From Minwuiaceae bacterium (GTDB taxonomy: Bacteria; Pseudomonadota; Alphaproteobacteria; Minwuiales; Minwuiaceae), in assembly GCA_028278525.1 (NCBI GenBank), contig JANQEE010000038.1, positions 1 to 64,000 of the forward strand: a DNA stretch of 64,000 bases, written 5' to 3'. The position numbers and the translations under genes are program-made. Positions 9,536 to 17,591 of the stretch are shown piece after piece. Within the stretch, counting starts at the first letter, position 1. Each line of letters begins with the position of its first letter. The notes under the pieces were generated by a model. That model saw only the letters and a list, made by a program, of their open reading frames with translations, was not told the origin of the DNA and ran no database searches.

Positions 9536-9570
9536 TTCCAAGCCTTTGTTCCGCTTGGCTTGGAACAAAG
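9536..9570. repeat. Two overlapping, mutually exclusive inverted repeats
   Basis: TTCCAAGCC at 9536-9544 pairs with GGCTTGGAA at 9557-9565, while CTTTGTTCC at 9544-9552 pairs with GGAACAAAG at 9562-9570. The right arms share GGAA, so only one hairpin can form at a time. The element lies about 60 bp upstream of the second binding-protein gene (minus strand). It could be an operator or a leader switch; function is unknown. Confidence 0.6.
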
Positions 9571-9644
9571 TGTGACCGATGCCCGGACGGAAGGGAAGGG
9601 CGCAGTTTGGTAAATGCCGGCCGGTTCGCGCGCCAGAACGGCCC

Positions 9645-9682
9645 AAAAGGAAACGCCCGCGCGGCTTTCGCGGCGCGGGCGT
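9645..9682 (-). terminator. Terminator after the diiron-protein gene
   Basis: On the minus strand the sequence ACGCCCGCGC-CGC-GAAA-GC-CGCGCGGGCGT forms a GC-rich stem of about a dozen pairs with a GAAA loop, followed by TTTCCTTTT. It lies 28 bp past the stop of the minus-strand diiron gene at 9710. Confidence 0.75.
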
Positions 9683-9709
9683 CCGAGGTCTTAAGCGTTA
9701 AGCCTGCGT

Positions 9710-10825
9710 TCAGGCCGCGACGGTCTTCTGGCCGATAACCTTGCGGTCCTTGTTGATCAGCTTCAGGAACTCGATCCCATCGGCGGCGATGGCGTCGCCC
9801 ACCATCTCGTCGCCTTCCGCGGCCAGCTCCTTCATATCGACCCAGGCGGCATAGATATGCTGGGTCCGGTCGGTGATGATGCCGGCTTTAAGTAATGTCT
9901 TAACAAGGACGCGGAAGATATTGGTCGCCTTCTTCATTCCTTCCCGGCGGTCATCGTCGTCGAAGACCTCCCGGCAGGCGTCGCGGACATATTCCCAATC
10001 CAGCCCGAACTGCGGGTAGATTTCGCGCTTCTGACGGATGTTATTGAGGTTGAACAGCACCGTCATGAAGCACTCGGCGGCCCAATCTTCGACCTTTTTC
10101 TGTTCCTCGGTCGTCAGTTTAGGAATGGTGCGGTCGGCCCAGATCTTGCCGAATTTGTGGTGGAACGCCTCGTCGGTCATGACCAACTGGGTCAGCCGCT
10201 TCAGCAGCGGGTCGTTGGTGTTGGCGTGCAGGCTGGCGAAAGCGCCCATGGCGAGGCCTTCGATCAGCATCTGCATGCCGACCAGCTTTTTGTAGACCTC
10301 CGGCGCGGTGACCAGTTCCGCCAGCAACCGGCCCAGCCCTTCGCCGACCGGGTAGGGGCTGCCCCAGCGGAGCTCCACATAACGGCCGAAAGCCGTGACG
10401 TGCCGCGCCTCTTCCCGCGCCTGGTTGGCGGCGTATTCCTGAGCGCCCGGATCGACCAGGATGTGGCACAGGCTGGCGCTGAGCGAAAGCGCGCCCTGTT
10501 CGCCGTGCAGAATGGAGGAGAGGTTCCAGCGCGCGTTCTCGTTGACCAGCCTGATCTTCTGCGGCTCGGTCAGCTTGTCGGCGATGCTGGTGGACAGCTC
10601 CGGCACCGTCTCCGGCGGCATCAGGTATTCGCGCTCCATATCGAACGGGGTCGTGAAATCCAGATAGGCCGGATCCATCGGGTCCCAGAAATGATCGTGG
10701 GTCGCTGAAATGATGGTATCGAACGCCTCGCTACGTTTCGCGTAGCGGTCGGTTTCGATCATTGCCGGGAAGTCGTCGCGGTCGACCGTGTTGTAGACCG
10801 GATCGTGGGTGATATGGTCCGCCAT
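9710..10825 (-). CDS. Ferritin-like diiron-carboxylate protein (R2/oxygenase-like, function unknown)
   Basis: A 371-residue helical protein with all six ligands expected of a ferritin-like diiron site: E109 (HGEQ), E139 and H142 (EEARH), E189 (LIEG), E219 and H222 (DEAFHH). Two ExxH motifs and this spacing match the ribonucleotide reductase R2, bacterial multicomponent monooxygenase and R2-like oxidase group. It is not the R2 partner of a class I reductase here, because no nrdA is present and the genome uses NrdJ. A good AGGAGG site precedes the ATG. It is transcribed divergently from a class III CoA-transferase and has a 26-bp palindrome in its leader, so an inducible oxygenase acting on a CoA-linked or carboxylic substrate is an inference. 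No reductase or ferredoxin partner is adjacent. Confidence 0.8.
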   Translation of the reverse strand: MADHITHDPVYNTVDRDDFPAMIETDRYAKRSEAFDTIISATHDHFWDPMDPAYLDFTTPFDMEREYLMPPETVPELSTSIADKLTEPQKIRLVNENARWNLSSILHGEQGALSLSASLCHILVDPGAQEYAANQAREEARHVTAFGRYVELRWGSPYPVGEGLGRLLAELVTAPEVYKKLVGMQMLIEGLAMGAFASLHANTNDPLLKRLTQLVMTDEAFHHKFGKIWADRTIPKLTTEEQKKVEDWAAECFMTVLFNLNNIRQKREIYPQFGLDWEYVRDACREVFDDDDRREGMKKATNIFRVLVKTLLKAGIITDRTQHIYAAWVDMKELAAEGDEMVGDAIAADGIEFLKLINKDRKVIGQKTVAA

Positions 10826-10847
10826 CTCCGCCCCTCCTGATGCCTAA

Positions 10848-10873
10848 GCTTGACGTTTACGTAAACGTCAAGC
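10848..10873. promoter_or_regulatory. Perfect 26-bp palindrome, probable operator
   Basis: Half-site GCTTGACGTTTAC is followed directly by its exact reverse complement. It lies 22 bp upstream of the diiron gene ATG and 152 bp upstream of the CoA-transferase GTG. On the minus strand a perfect TATAAT occupies 10876-10881, which would place the transcription start inside the palindrome, the geometry of a repressor site. The core resembles sites of MerR-type LiuR or TetR-type acyl-CoA regulators as I remember them; the regulator is not in the window. Confidence 0.75.
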
Positions 10874-10875
10874 GA

Positions 10876-10881
10876 ATTATA
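10876..10881 (-). promoter_or_regulatory. -10 box TATAAT of the diiron gene promoter
   Basis: A consensus -10 hexamer on the minus strand, 2 bp from the 26-bp palindrome. At 16-17 bp upstream there is only a poor -35 (CTGGTA), so an activator or a weak promoter is possible. Confidence 0.5.
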
Positions 10882-11025
10882 CCCCGCTGCGAGGGGAATA
10901 CCAGCCCGATTTCTAGAATAATTCGAGCGTGAAATTCGGCCTCTAGCGCCGCCCTCCGCACCCGACGATAATGGCGAGTGGCTACCAGGAAGCTAACGAC
11001 GACGGTTAAAGCGGAGGAACGCAGC

Positions 11026-12225
11026 GTGGGCGGAGTTTTGGAAGGTATTCGGGTTCTGGATTTCGGGCGTTACATCGCCGGTCCCTATTGCGCCGCCCTG
11101 CTCGGCGATATGGGCGCCGAGGTGATCCGGATCGAGAAGATCGCCGGCAGCGAAGACCGCTACACGGCGCCGGTCGGCGAAGGGGCCGACGGCGAAGAGA
11201 TGGTCGGCGCCGGCTATCTGCAGATGAACCGCAACAAGCTTGGCCTGACGCTGAACCCGATGAAGCCGGAAGGGCGCGAGATTGTCAAAAAGCTGGTCGC
11301 CACCGCCGATATCGTGATCGCCAACCTGCCGCCGGAAACGCTGAAAGCCATGGGGCTGGACTACGACAGCCTGTGCGAGAGCAAGCCGGATATCATCCTG
11401 ACCACGGTCTCGGCCTTCGGCCATGGCGGGCCTTATAGTCACCGCGTCGGTTTCGACGGCGTCGGACAAGCGATGTCGGGCTCGGTCTATATGGCCGGCG
11501 AGCCGGGGCAGCCGCAGCGGGCGATTGGGCCTTACGTCGATTTCGGCACGGCGATATCGACCGCCTTCGGAACCATGGCCGCCCTGATGGAGCGGCAACG
11601 GACCGGGCAGGGACAGCAGGTGACCGGCGCGCTGCTCGGCACCGCACTTACTGTGTTCAATTCGTTCCTGATCGAGCAGGCTCTGGCCAAGCCGGACCGG
11701 GTCGCCACCGGCAACCGCGGCCAGACGTCGGCGCCGGCGGATGTCTACAAATGCCGCGACGGCTGGCTGATGGTGCAGGTGGTCGGCCAACCGTTGTACG
11801 AGCGCTGGGCCAACCTGATGGGCGAGGAAAGCTGGATTACCGACCCGCGCTTCAAGGACGATATCGGCCGCGGCGACAACGGCGAGGCGATCAGCGAGCG
11901 GATGGCCGCCTGGTGCGCGGAGCGGGACGTGCAGGACGCGATCGCCATTTTGGACGAGGCGCGGATTCCCTGCGGGCCGATCTATTCACCGCAGCAGGCG
12001 CTGGACGACCCGCATATCAAGGCGATGCAATTCATGAAGGACATCGACTATCCGGGCACGCCGGGCACCGCGCCGGTGGCCGACACGCCGGTGCGGCTGT
12101 CGAAAAGCGAAGCCGGTATCCGGCGGCGCCCGCCGACGCTGGGCGAGCATACCGATCAGATATTGGGCGAGCTTGGCTACGGGCCGGACGAGGTCGCGGC
12201 GTTGCGCGAGAAGCGGGTCGTCTGA
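11026..12225 (+). CDS. CaiB/BaiF-family (class III) CoA-transferase
   Basis: Moves CoA between carboxylic acids through an aspartyl-CoA intermediate. The N-terminus GIRVLDFGRYIAGPYCAALLGDMGAEVIRIEK is split over residues 7-38 and is diagnostic; the likely nucleophile is D172 in PYVDFGTA, matching D169 of formyl-CoA transferase. Length about 399 residues. I chose GTG 11026 because GGAGG lies 8 bp upstream; GTG 10978 would add 16 residues of low-complexity sequence. It is divergent from the diiron protein and ends 1 bp from the convergent phytanoyl-CoA dioxygenase-like gene. Substrate unknown. Confidence 0.9.
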   Translation: MGGVLEGIRVLDFGRYIAGPYCAALLGDMGAEVIRIEKIAGSEDRYTAPVGEGADGEEMVGAGYLQMNRNKLGLTLNPMKPEGREIVKKLVATADIVIANLPPETLKAMGLDYDSLCESKPDIILTTVSAFGHGGPYSHRVGFDGVGQAMSGSVYMAGEPGQPQRAIGPYVDFGTAISTAFGTMAALMERQRTGQGQQVTGALLGTALTVFNSFLIEQALAKPDRVATGNRGQTSAPADVYKCRDGWLMVQVVGQPLYERWANLMGEESWITDPRFKDDIGRGDNGEAISERMAAWCAERDVQDAIAILDEARIPCGPIYSPQQALDDPHIKAMQFMKDIDYPGTPGTAPVADTPVRLSKSEAGIRRRPPTLGEHTDQILGELGYGPDEVAALREKRVV

Positions 12226-12226
12226 T

Positions 12227-13093
12227 CTAGTTGGTGCCCTGACCCGACAGGTGGAAGAACGACGCCTCGCGGAAATCGGCGGGCAGTTCGACGGCGCCGG
12301 CTGAGAGGCGGGCGACGCGGGTTTCCACGCCGGCGACGACGCGGCCCTCGTACTTGTTCGGCAAGGGCGATCGGTGCAACGGGAAGGCATCGGCCGCGGT
12401 GTAGACGGAGATGTAGAGCGTGCGGCGTGCGTCGGAGCGGTTCGGTTCCGACCCGTGCACCAGGCTGGTATGCATCAGGCAGACGTCGCCGGCCCGGCCG
12501 GTCATCGGGACGAGGCGCTCACTAAGCTCGCGGCTTTCGTCGGCGGCGATCTGGCCGGTGAAGGCGCCGTTCTGCCAGAGGCTCTTCTGCCCCTCCCGAT
12601 GGGAACCGGGAACGGCCATAAGCGGGCCGTTCCGGGGCGTCATGTCGTCCAGCAGCAGCAGGGCCGTCACGATGTCGTCGTTGGTATGCGGCGTGTAGGA
12701 GAAATCCTGATGCAGGCCGACCCGGCTTTCGGTCCGCGGCAGTTTGATGTTGATCTTGCTGTGGTGGAATTTGACGTTCGGGCCGATCAGGTCGACCACC
12801 ATATCCCGCATCGGGCTTTCGAACGTCGCCTCGAAGAACACGTCCGACACCTCGACGGGGTTGTTGACCCGCCTGAGCCTGGGGCTATCGGCGGTATGGC
12901 CGGCCTCCAGGTCGAAGCGCGGCAGTTTGTCGTAGGTTTCGCCCCAGTTCTCCGTGTGGCCGCGGCTTTCGTCGATCCAGCTTTGCAACCGGTCGCGCAA
13001 CCGATCCAGGTGAGGCGTCGTTACGGCGCCTTCCGCCATCAGGAATCCGTCACGCCAAAAGTTCTCCGCCTGCGTCGGAGTCAGCATTTCCAT
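12227..13093 (-). CDS. Phytanoyl-CoA dioxygenase (PhyH)-family protein
   Basis: Fe(II)/2-oxoglutarate oxygenase of 288 residues. The metal site is H128 and D130 (GLHQDFSY) with distal H213 (SLVHGSEPNRS), and R residues just downstream suit 2-oxoglutarate binding. RNGPLMAVPGSHREG is a typical PhyH segment. It converges with the CoA-transferase with only one base between stop codons and is separated from the SDR gene by 86 bp. Bacterial members act on varied substrates such as ectoine or small metabolites; none is indicated here. Confidence 0.86.
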   Translation of the reverse strand: MEMLTPTQAENFWRDGFLMAEGAVTTPHLDRLRDRLQSWIDESRGHTENWGETYDKLPRFDLEAGHTADSPRLRRVNNPVEVSDVFFEATFESPMRDMVVDLIGPNVKFHHSKINIKLPRTESRVGLHQDFSYTPHTNDDIVTALLLLDDMTPRNGPLMAVPGSHREGQKSLWQNGAFTGQIAADESRELSERLVPMTGRAGDVCLMHTSLVHGSEPNRSDARRTLYISVYTAADAFPLHRSPLPNKYEGRVVAGVETRVARLSAGAVELPADFREASFFHLSGQGTN

Positions 13094-13179
13094 AACCCAC
13101 TCCCCATCACCGTCAGCAAGGCGACTGGCTATACGCTACATCCTTACGGAGTGTATTGGAAATAGGCAGGCGGCGGGTC

Positions 13180-13914
13180 TTAGTGAACTACGTTGCTGGA
13201 TGGCCATTGATCGGCCGAAACCCAGAGGCCGTGTCCGTCGAAGCCGGCTTCGGCGACAGCGACGAAGGCTTCGGTCAGTTGTTCCGGCGCGGGCAGGCTT
13301 TCGGGATCCTCGCCGGGAAAGGCCAGGGCCCGCATCGCAGTACGGGTCGGGCCAGGGTTGATCAGGTTGACCCGGAGGTTGGTCTTGGCGACTTCCGCGG
13401 CGTAGGTCAGCGCCATGGCTTCCAGCGCCGCCTTACTGGCCGAATAGGCGCCCCAATAGGGCTGTGGGTTGCGGGTGATACCCGACGTCACGAACATGGC
13501 CCGGCCGGCGGGGCTGGCCCGGAGCAGAGGGTCAAGCGCCCGGATCAGCCGCCAGTTGGCGTGCACATTCAGCTTGAACACCTGCTCCCACATGTCCGGC
13601 GGAAAATGGCCCATGGGCGAAAGGCGGCCGAGAATGGCGGCGTTGCCGACCAGCACGTCGAGCTTGCCCCAACGCTCCGCAATCGGCGCGGCCAGCCCAT
13701 CGATCGTCGACCATTCCATCAGATCCATGGGCACCAGCGTGGCGCTGCCGCCAGCGGACTGGATATCGTCATCGACTTTTTCCAGTTCCTCGACCGACCG
13801 CGCCACCAGGATGACATGCGCACCTTCGGCCGCGAAACGGCGCGCTATCGCCGCGCCGATGCCGCGGCTGGCACCGGTGATCAGGGCGACACGGTCGGCT
13901 AAACGCTCAGACAT
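13180..13914 (-). CDS. SDR-family NAD(P)-dependent oxidoreductase
   Basis: Classical short-chain dehydrogenase of about 244 residues from ATG 13914, which matches the family N-terminus; the longer frame from 13968 would run into purF. Cofactor loop TGASRGIG at 13-20, catalytic S144, Y157 and K161 (YSASK). It lies 10 bp after purF on the same strand, so it is probably the last gene of the radA-cvpA-purF operon, an arrangement common in alphaproteobacteria. Substrate unknown. Confidence 0.88.
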   Translation of the reverse strand: MSERLADRVALITGASRGIGAAIARRFAAEGAHVILVARSVEELEKVDDDIQSAGGSATLVPMDLMEWSTIDGLAAPIAERWGKLDVLVGNAAILGRLSPMGHFPPDMWEQVFKLNVHANWRLIRALDPLLRASPAGRAMFVTSGITRNPQPYWGAYSASKAALEAMALTYAAEVAKTNLRVNLINPGPTRTAMRALAFPGEDPESLPAPEQLTEAFVAVAEAGFDGHGLWVSADQWPSSNVVH

Positions 13915-13924
13915 CGGCTTTCGA

Positions 13925-15403
13925 TCAAACCCGTTCCGCCAGCAGGGAAAGCTGGGCCGGCGATCCACTTTCCTGGTCCAGCAGCGGGATCGGGTACTCG
14001 CCGGAGAAGCAGGCGTCGCAGTACTGCGGGTCGTTCGCGTTGCGGCGGGCCTCGCCGACGGCGCGGTAGAGCCCGTCGATGGAGATGTAAGCGAGGCTGT
14101 CCGCCCCGATCAGCGCGGCGATTTCGTCGACGCTCATGTTCGCCGCAATCAGTTTCTCGCGCGCCGGCGTATCGACGCCGTAGTAGCAGGAGTGCGTGGT
14201 CGGCGGGCTGGCGATCCGCATATGGACTTCGCGGGCGCCGGCGTTCCGCACCATCTCCACAATCTTGTTGGAGGTGGTGCCGCGGACGATGGAATCGTCG
14301 ACCAGCACGACCCGCTTGCCTTTGATGAAGGCGCTGTTCGCGTTGTGCTTCAATTTGACGCCGAGGTGGCGGATCTGATCCGTCGGCTCGATGAAGGTGC
14401 GGCCAACATAGTGGTTGCGGATGATGCCGAGCTCGAAGGGGATGCCTGCTTCCTCCGCGAAACCGATCGCCGCCGGGGTGCCGGAATCCGGCACCGGGAT
14501 GACAAGGTCGACGTCGGCCGGGTATTCGCGCGCCAACTCGGCGCCGATCTGTTTACGCACCTGATAGACACCCTGGCCTTCCATCACGCTGTCGGGCCGG
14601 GCGAAATAAACATATTCGAAAATGCAAAACCGGCTGCGCGTCGCGGGGAAGGGGAAATAGCTCCTCAATCCATTCTCGTCGACCACGATCATTTCACCGG
14701 GCGTTACGTCGCGGACGAAATCCGCGCCGATGATATCGAGCGCGCAGGTTTCCGACGTCAGGATCCAGGCCTGGTCCAACTTCCCCAGCACCAGCGGGCG
14801 AACGCCCGAGGGGTCGCGCACGCCGATCAGCTTCTTGTTGGAGAGTGCAACCAGGGAGTAGGCGCCTTCGACCTGGGTGAGCGCGTCGGTCAGGCGGTCG
14901 ACCAACTGCCGGCCCTTGCTGGTCGCCAGCAGGTGAAGGATGACTTCGGTGTCCATGGTCGACTGGAAGATCGCGCCGTCGGCGACCAGACGGCGGCGAA
15001 CCATCTGGGCATTGGTCAGGTTGCCGTTATGGGCAACCGCGAAACCGCCGGCATCGAGTTCCGCGACCAGCGGCTGCACGTTGCGGAGAATGGTCTCGCC
15101 GGTCGTCGCGTAGCGGTTATGGCCGATCGCCGAGTCGCCCTTGAGCTTCTCAATGATGTCCCGGCTGTCGAAATTGTCGCCGACCAGGCCGAGCGCCCGG
15201 TGAATGTTGAATTGGGTGCCGTCGAAGCTGACCACGCCGGTCGCTTCCTGGCCGCGATGCTGTAACGCATGCAGGCCGAGCGCCGTATGCGCCGCCGCGT
15301 CGGGCGTGCCCCAAATTCCGAAGATGCCGCACTCTTCGTGCAGTTTGTCGTCATCGAACGGATGGGTAGGGGGCATCGCCGTGCCTGGATCAATCCGGGA
15401 CAT
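13925..15403 (-). CDS. purF: Amidophosphoribosyltransferase
   Basis: First committed enzyme of purine synthesis; makes phosphoribosylamine from PRPP and glutamine. The 492-residue protein has a 24-residue leader that would be removed to expose nucleophile C25 (HEECGIFG). The glutaminase domain is followed by the PRPP loop VVLVDDSIVRGTT. Cysteines in RFCIFEY, THSCYYG and YCDACF match the four ligands of the 4Fe-4S cluster of the B. subtilis type. Its start overlaps the end of cvpA by 14 bp, so translation is coupled. purM and purN are elsewhere in the window. Confidence 0.97.
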   Translation of the reverse strand: MSRIDPGTAMPPTHPFDDDKLHEECGIFGIWGTPDAAAHTALGLHALQHRGQEATGVVSFDGTQFNIHRALGLVGDNFDSRDIIEKLKGDSAIGHNRYATTGETILRNVQPLVAELDAGGFAVAHNGNLTNAQMVRRRLVADGAIFQSTMDTEVILHLLATSKGRQLVDRLTDALTQVEGAYSLVALSNKKLIGVRDPSGVRPLVLGKLDQAWILTSETCALDIIGADFVRDVTPGEMIVVDENGLRSYFPFPATRSRFCIFEYVYFARPDSVMEGQGVYQVRKQIGAELAREYPADVDLVIPVPDSGTPAAIGFAEEAGIPFELGIIRNHYVGRTFIEPTDQIRHLGVKLKHNANSAFIKGKRVVLVDDSIVRGTTSNKIVEMVRNAGAREVHMRIASPPTTHSCYYGVDTPAREKLIAANMSVDEIAALIGADSLAYISIDGLYRAVGEARRNANDPQYCDACFSGEYPIPLLDQESGSPAQLSLLAERV

Positions 15404-16157
15404 TCGTATCCTGATCCTTGAGCAACCGGTCCATTTGCCTTCTATCGAACGCCTTATAGCCCTTTTCCTCGTCAGAGTCAGGCGGATTTGCCGGCCCCGC
15501 CTGAGGCGCTAAAAAGGTGCGCGGAATATCCTTAACGCCTTCCTGGGCCTTGCGCGCGGCTTCCTCCGCCGCGTCCTCGGCCCGGCCCGCCGCGTCGTCA
15601 ATCGCCCGCCCGGCGCCCCTGGCGGCCTCGTCGACGGCCCGGCCTATCGTGCTTTCCTCGCCGCCGAGCGCGTTGCCAGGCACCAGGCTCAGCAGAACCT
15701 CGGTGCCCCTTTCGATCAGGGGCAGGCTGCGGGCCTCCTTGATCCATTTCGGGTGGTCGTCCCGGGGCAGCAGGGAAACAAACAGCAGCCAGGCGATGCA
15801 GACCAACACCGCGCCGCGCAACACGCCGAACAGAAAGCCGAGCGAACGGTCCAATGCGCTAAGCGCGCTGTCTCGGACCCGTTTGGAAATCTGATGGCTG
15901 ATCCAGGTTAGAACGATCAGGGTAACGACGAAGATGGCGACGCCGGTAATCGCGTCCGCCGCGAGGGTCATGGTTATATATTGCCGGGCAAACGGCTGCG
16001 CGATGGGAAACAGGTTCAAGGTCAGCAAAGCCGCGCCGACCCAGCCGAACACCGCGAGCACCTCGTGCACGCAGCCCCGGGAAAACGCCAGCAAGCCAGA
16101 AAACACCAGAATGAAGAGGGCGGCCAGATCGGTGACGTTGATCGGTATCTGATCCAT
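15390..16157 (-). CDS. cvpA: CvpA-family membrane protein
   Basis: Inner-membrane protein of 255 residues with about four hydrophobic helices in the first 125 residues (LAALFILVFSGLLAFSRG, ITGVAIFVVTLIVLTWI, LGFLFGVLRGAVLVCIAWLLF). The remainder is a soluble tail rich in Ala, Glu and Arg (DEAARGAGRAIDDAAGRAED), probably helical or coiled coil and longer than in E. coli CvpA. It starts immediately after the radA stop and overlaps purF. CvpA proteins are linked to colicin V secretion and purF expression, with poorly defined function. Confidence 0.9.
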   Translation of the reverse strand: MDQIPINVTDLAALFILVFSGLLAFSRGCVHEVLAVFGWVGAALLTLNLFPIAQPFARQYITMTLAADAITGVAIFVVTLIVLTWISHQISKRVRDSALSALDRSLGFLFGVLRGAVLVCIAWLLFVSLLPRDDHPKWIKEARSLPLIERGTEVLLSLVPGNALGGEESTIGRAVDEAARGAGRAIDDAAGRAEDAAEEAARKAQEGVKDIPRTFLAPQAGPANPPDSDEEKGYKAFDRRQMDRLLKDQDTNVPD

Positions 16158-17558
16158 CTACGCGCCCCTGCGGGAGACGGCGTGGGCTTCATGGCCGGCC
16201 GAATCCTGCTCAAACAGCTCGACCAGTTCCGCGAGCCGGTCGATTTCCGACAGGGCCAGACCCGACGCGGTCTGTTTAGACCCGGCCGGCAGGATAGCTT
16301 GCTCGAAGCCGAGCTTGGCGGCTTCCTTGGTCCGTGCGTCCGACTGGGCTACCCGGCGCACCTCGCCCGATAGACCGATTTCGCCGAATATCACGGAATT
16401 CGACGGAACCGGCCGGTCGAACAGGGACGAGACCAGCGCCGCCGCGACCGCGAGGTCGGCCGCCGGTTCGACAACGCGCAGACCGCCCGCCACATTCAGA
16501 TAGACGTCGTTGCCCGCCATGCTGAGGCCGCATCTGGCATCGAGCACCGCGAGTACCATGGCGAGCCGGCCTGAGTCCCAGCCAACCACCGTCCGCCGCG
16601 GGGTGCCCAGCGGCGAGGCCCCGACCAGGGCCTGAATCTCGACCAACAGCGGCCGCGTACCCTCGATGCCGGCGAAAACAGCCGTGCCGCTGATCGGCTT
16701 GCCGCGGTCGCCGAGGAACAGCGCGGAAGGATTGCGGACCTCGTTGAGGCCGCCGTCCGTCATCTCGAACACGCCGATCTCGTCGGTCGGGCCGAAGCGG
16801 TTCTTCACCGCCCGTAAGATGCGGAACTGATGGCCACGCTCGCCTTCGAAATAGAGCACCGTGTCGACCATATGCTCCAACACGCGCGGGCCGGCGATCT
16901 GCCCGTCCTTGGTGACGTGGCCCACCAGCAGCACGCAACTGCCGCGCCGCTTGGCGAAGCGGATCAGTTCCTGGGCGCAGGTACGCACCTGGGAGACGGT
17001 GCCCGGCGCGCTGTCCAATGTGTCGGCGAACATGGTCTGGATGGAATCGATGATTACCACGGCCGGCGGCGTTCCGGCCTCCAGACTGGTCAGGATATCG
17101 CGGAGGCTGTTCGCCGCCGCGAGCCGCACCGGCGCATCCGCCAGGCCGAGCCGACGGGCGCGGAGACCCACCTGGGCGGTCGCTTCCTCACCCGATATGT
17201 AGACACAGTCCAATCCGGCGGTCGCGAGTTTGGCCGCGGCCTGAAGCAACAAGGTGGACTTTCCGATGCCGGGATCGCCGCCGACCAGGATGCCGGAGGC
17301 CGGCACCAGACCGCCGCCGCAGACCCGGTCCAACTCCTCGATTCCCGTCTTCATGCGAGGCGCGTCGAAGCCTTCATCCTGCAAGGTGCCGAAGGCGATC
17401 GACTTACCGGCGCCGGCCTTCAACCCACCGGGCGCGGCAGGTTGCCGGACTTCCTCCTGGATCGTGTTGCTGCCGCCGCAGGCATGACACCAGCCTTGCC
17501 AACGGTGATAGCTGGCGCCGCATTGCTGGCATATGTAAGTCGTGCGTTCGCGGGCCAT
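16158..17558 (-). CDS. radA: DNA repair protein RadA
   Basis: Branch-migration ATPase in homologous recombination. From ATG 17558 the protein has 466 residues: zinc finger C10-x2-C13...C24-x2-C27, Walker A GDPGIGKS at 94-101, the RadA-specific KNRFG motif, and a C-terminal Lon-protease-like domain (FGEIGLSGEVRRV). Start was set at MARER, the usual N-terminus; three extra codons upstream are unlikely to be used. Lies between mlaF and cvpA in the minus-strand operon. Confidence 0.97.
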   Translation of the reverse strand: MARERTTYICQQCGASYHRWQGWCHACGGSNTIQEEVRQPAAPGGLKAGAGKSIAFGTLQDEGFDAPRMKTGIEELDRVCGGGLVPASGILVGGDPGIGKSTLLLQAAAKLATAGLDCVYISGEEATAQVGLRARRLGLADAPVRLAAANSLRDILTSLEAGTPPAVVIIDSIQTMFADTLDSAPGTVSQVRTCAQELIRFAKRRGSCVLLVGHVTKDGQIAGPRVLEHMVDTVLYFEGERGHQFRILRAVKNRFGPTDEIGVFEMTDGGLNEVRNPSALFLGDRGKPISGTAVFAGIEGTRPLLVEIQALVGASPLGTPRRTVVGWDSGRLAMVLAVLDARCGLSMAGNDVYLNVAGGLRVVEPAADLAVAAALVSSLFDRPVPSNSVIFGEIGLSGEVRRVAQSDARTKEAAKLGFEQAILPAGSKQTASGLALSEIDRLAELVELFEQDSAGHEAHAVSRRGA

Positions 17559-17591
17559 GCAGCCCAATTCTCCGCTATTCGGGCAGTCCGC

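Noticed and set aside
13469-15265. A 598-codon plus-strand open frame opposite purF and the SDR
   Set aside because: Antisense to purF, whose catalytic motifs are intact; no independent evidence of coding.
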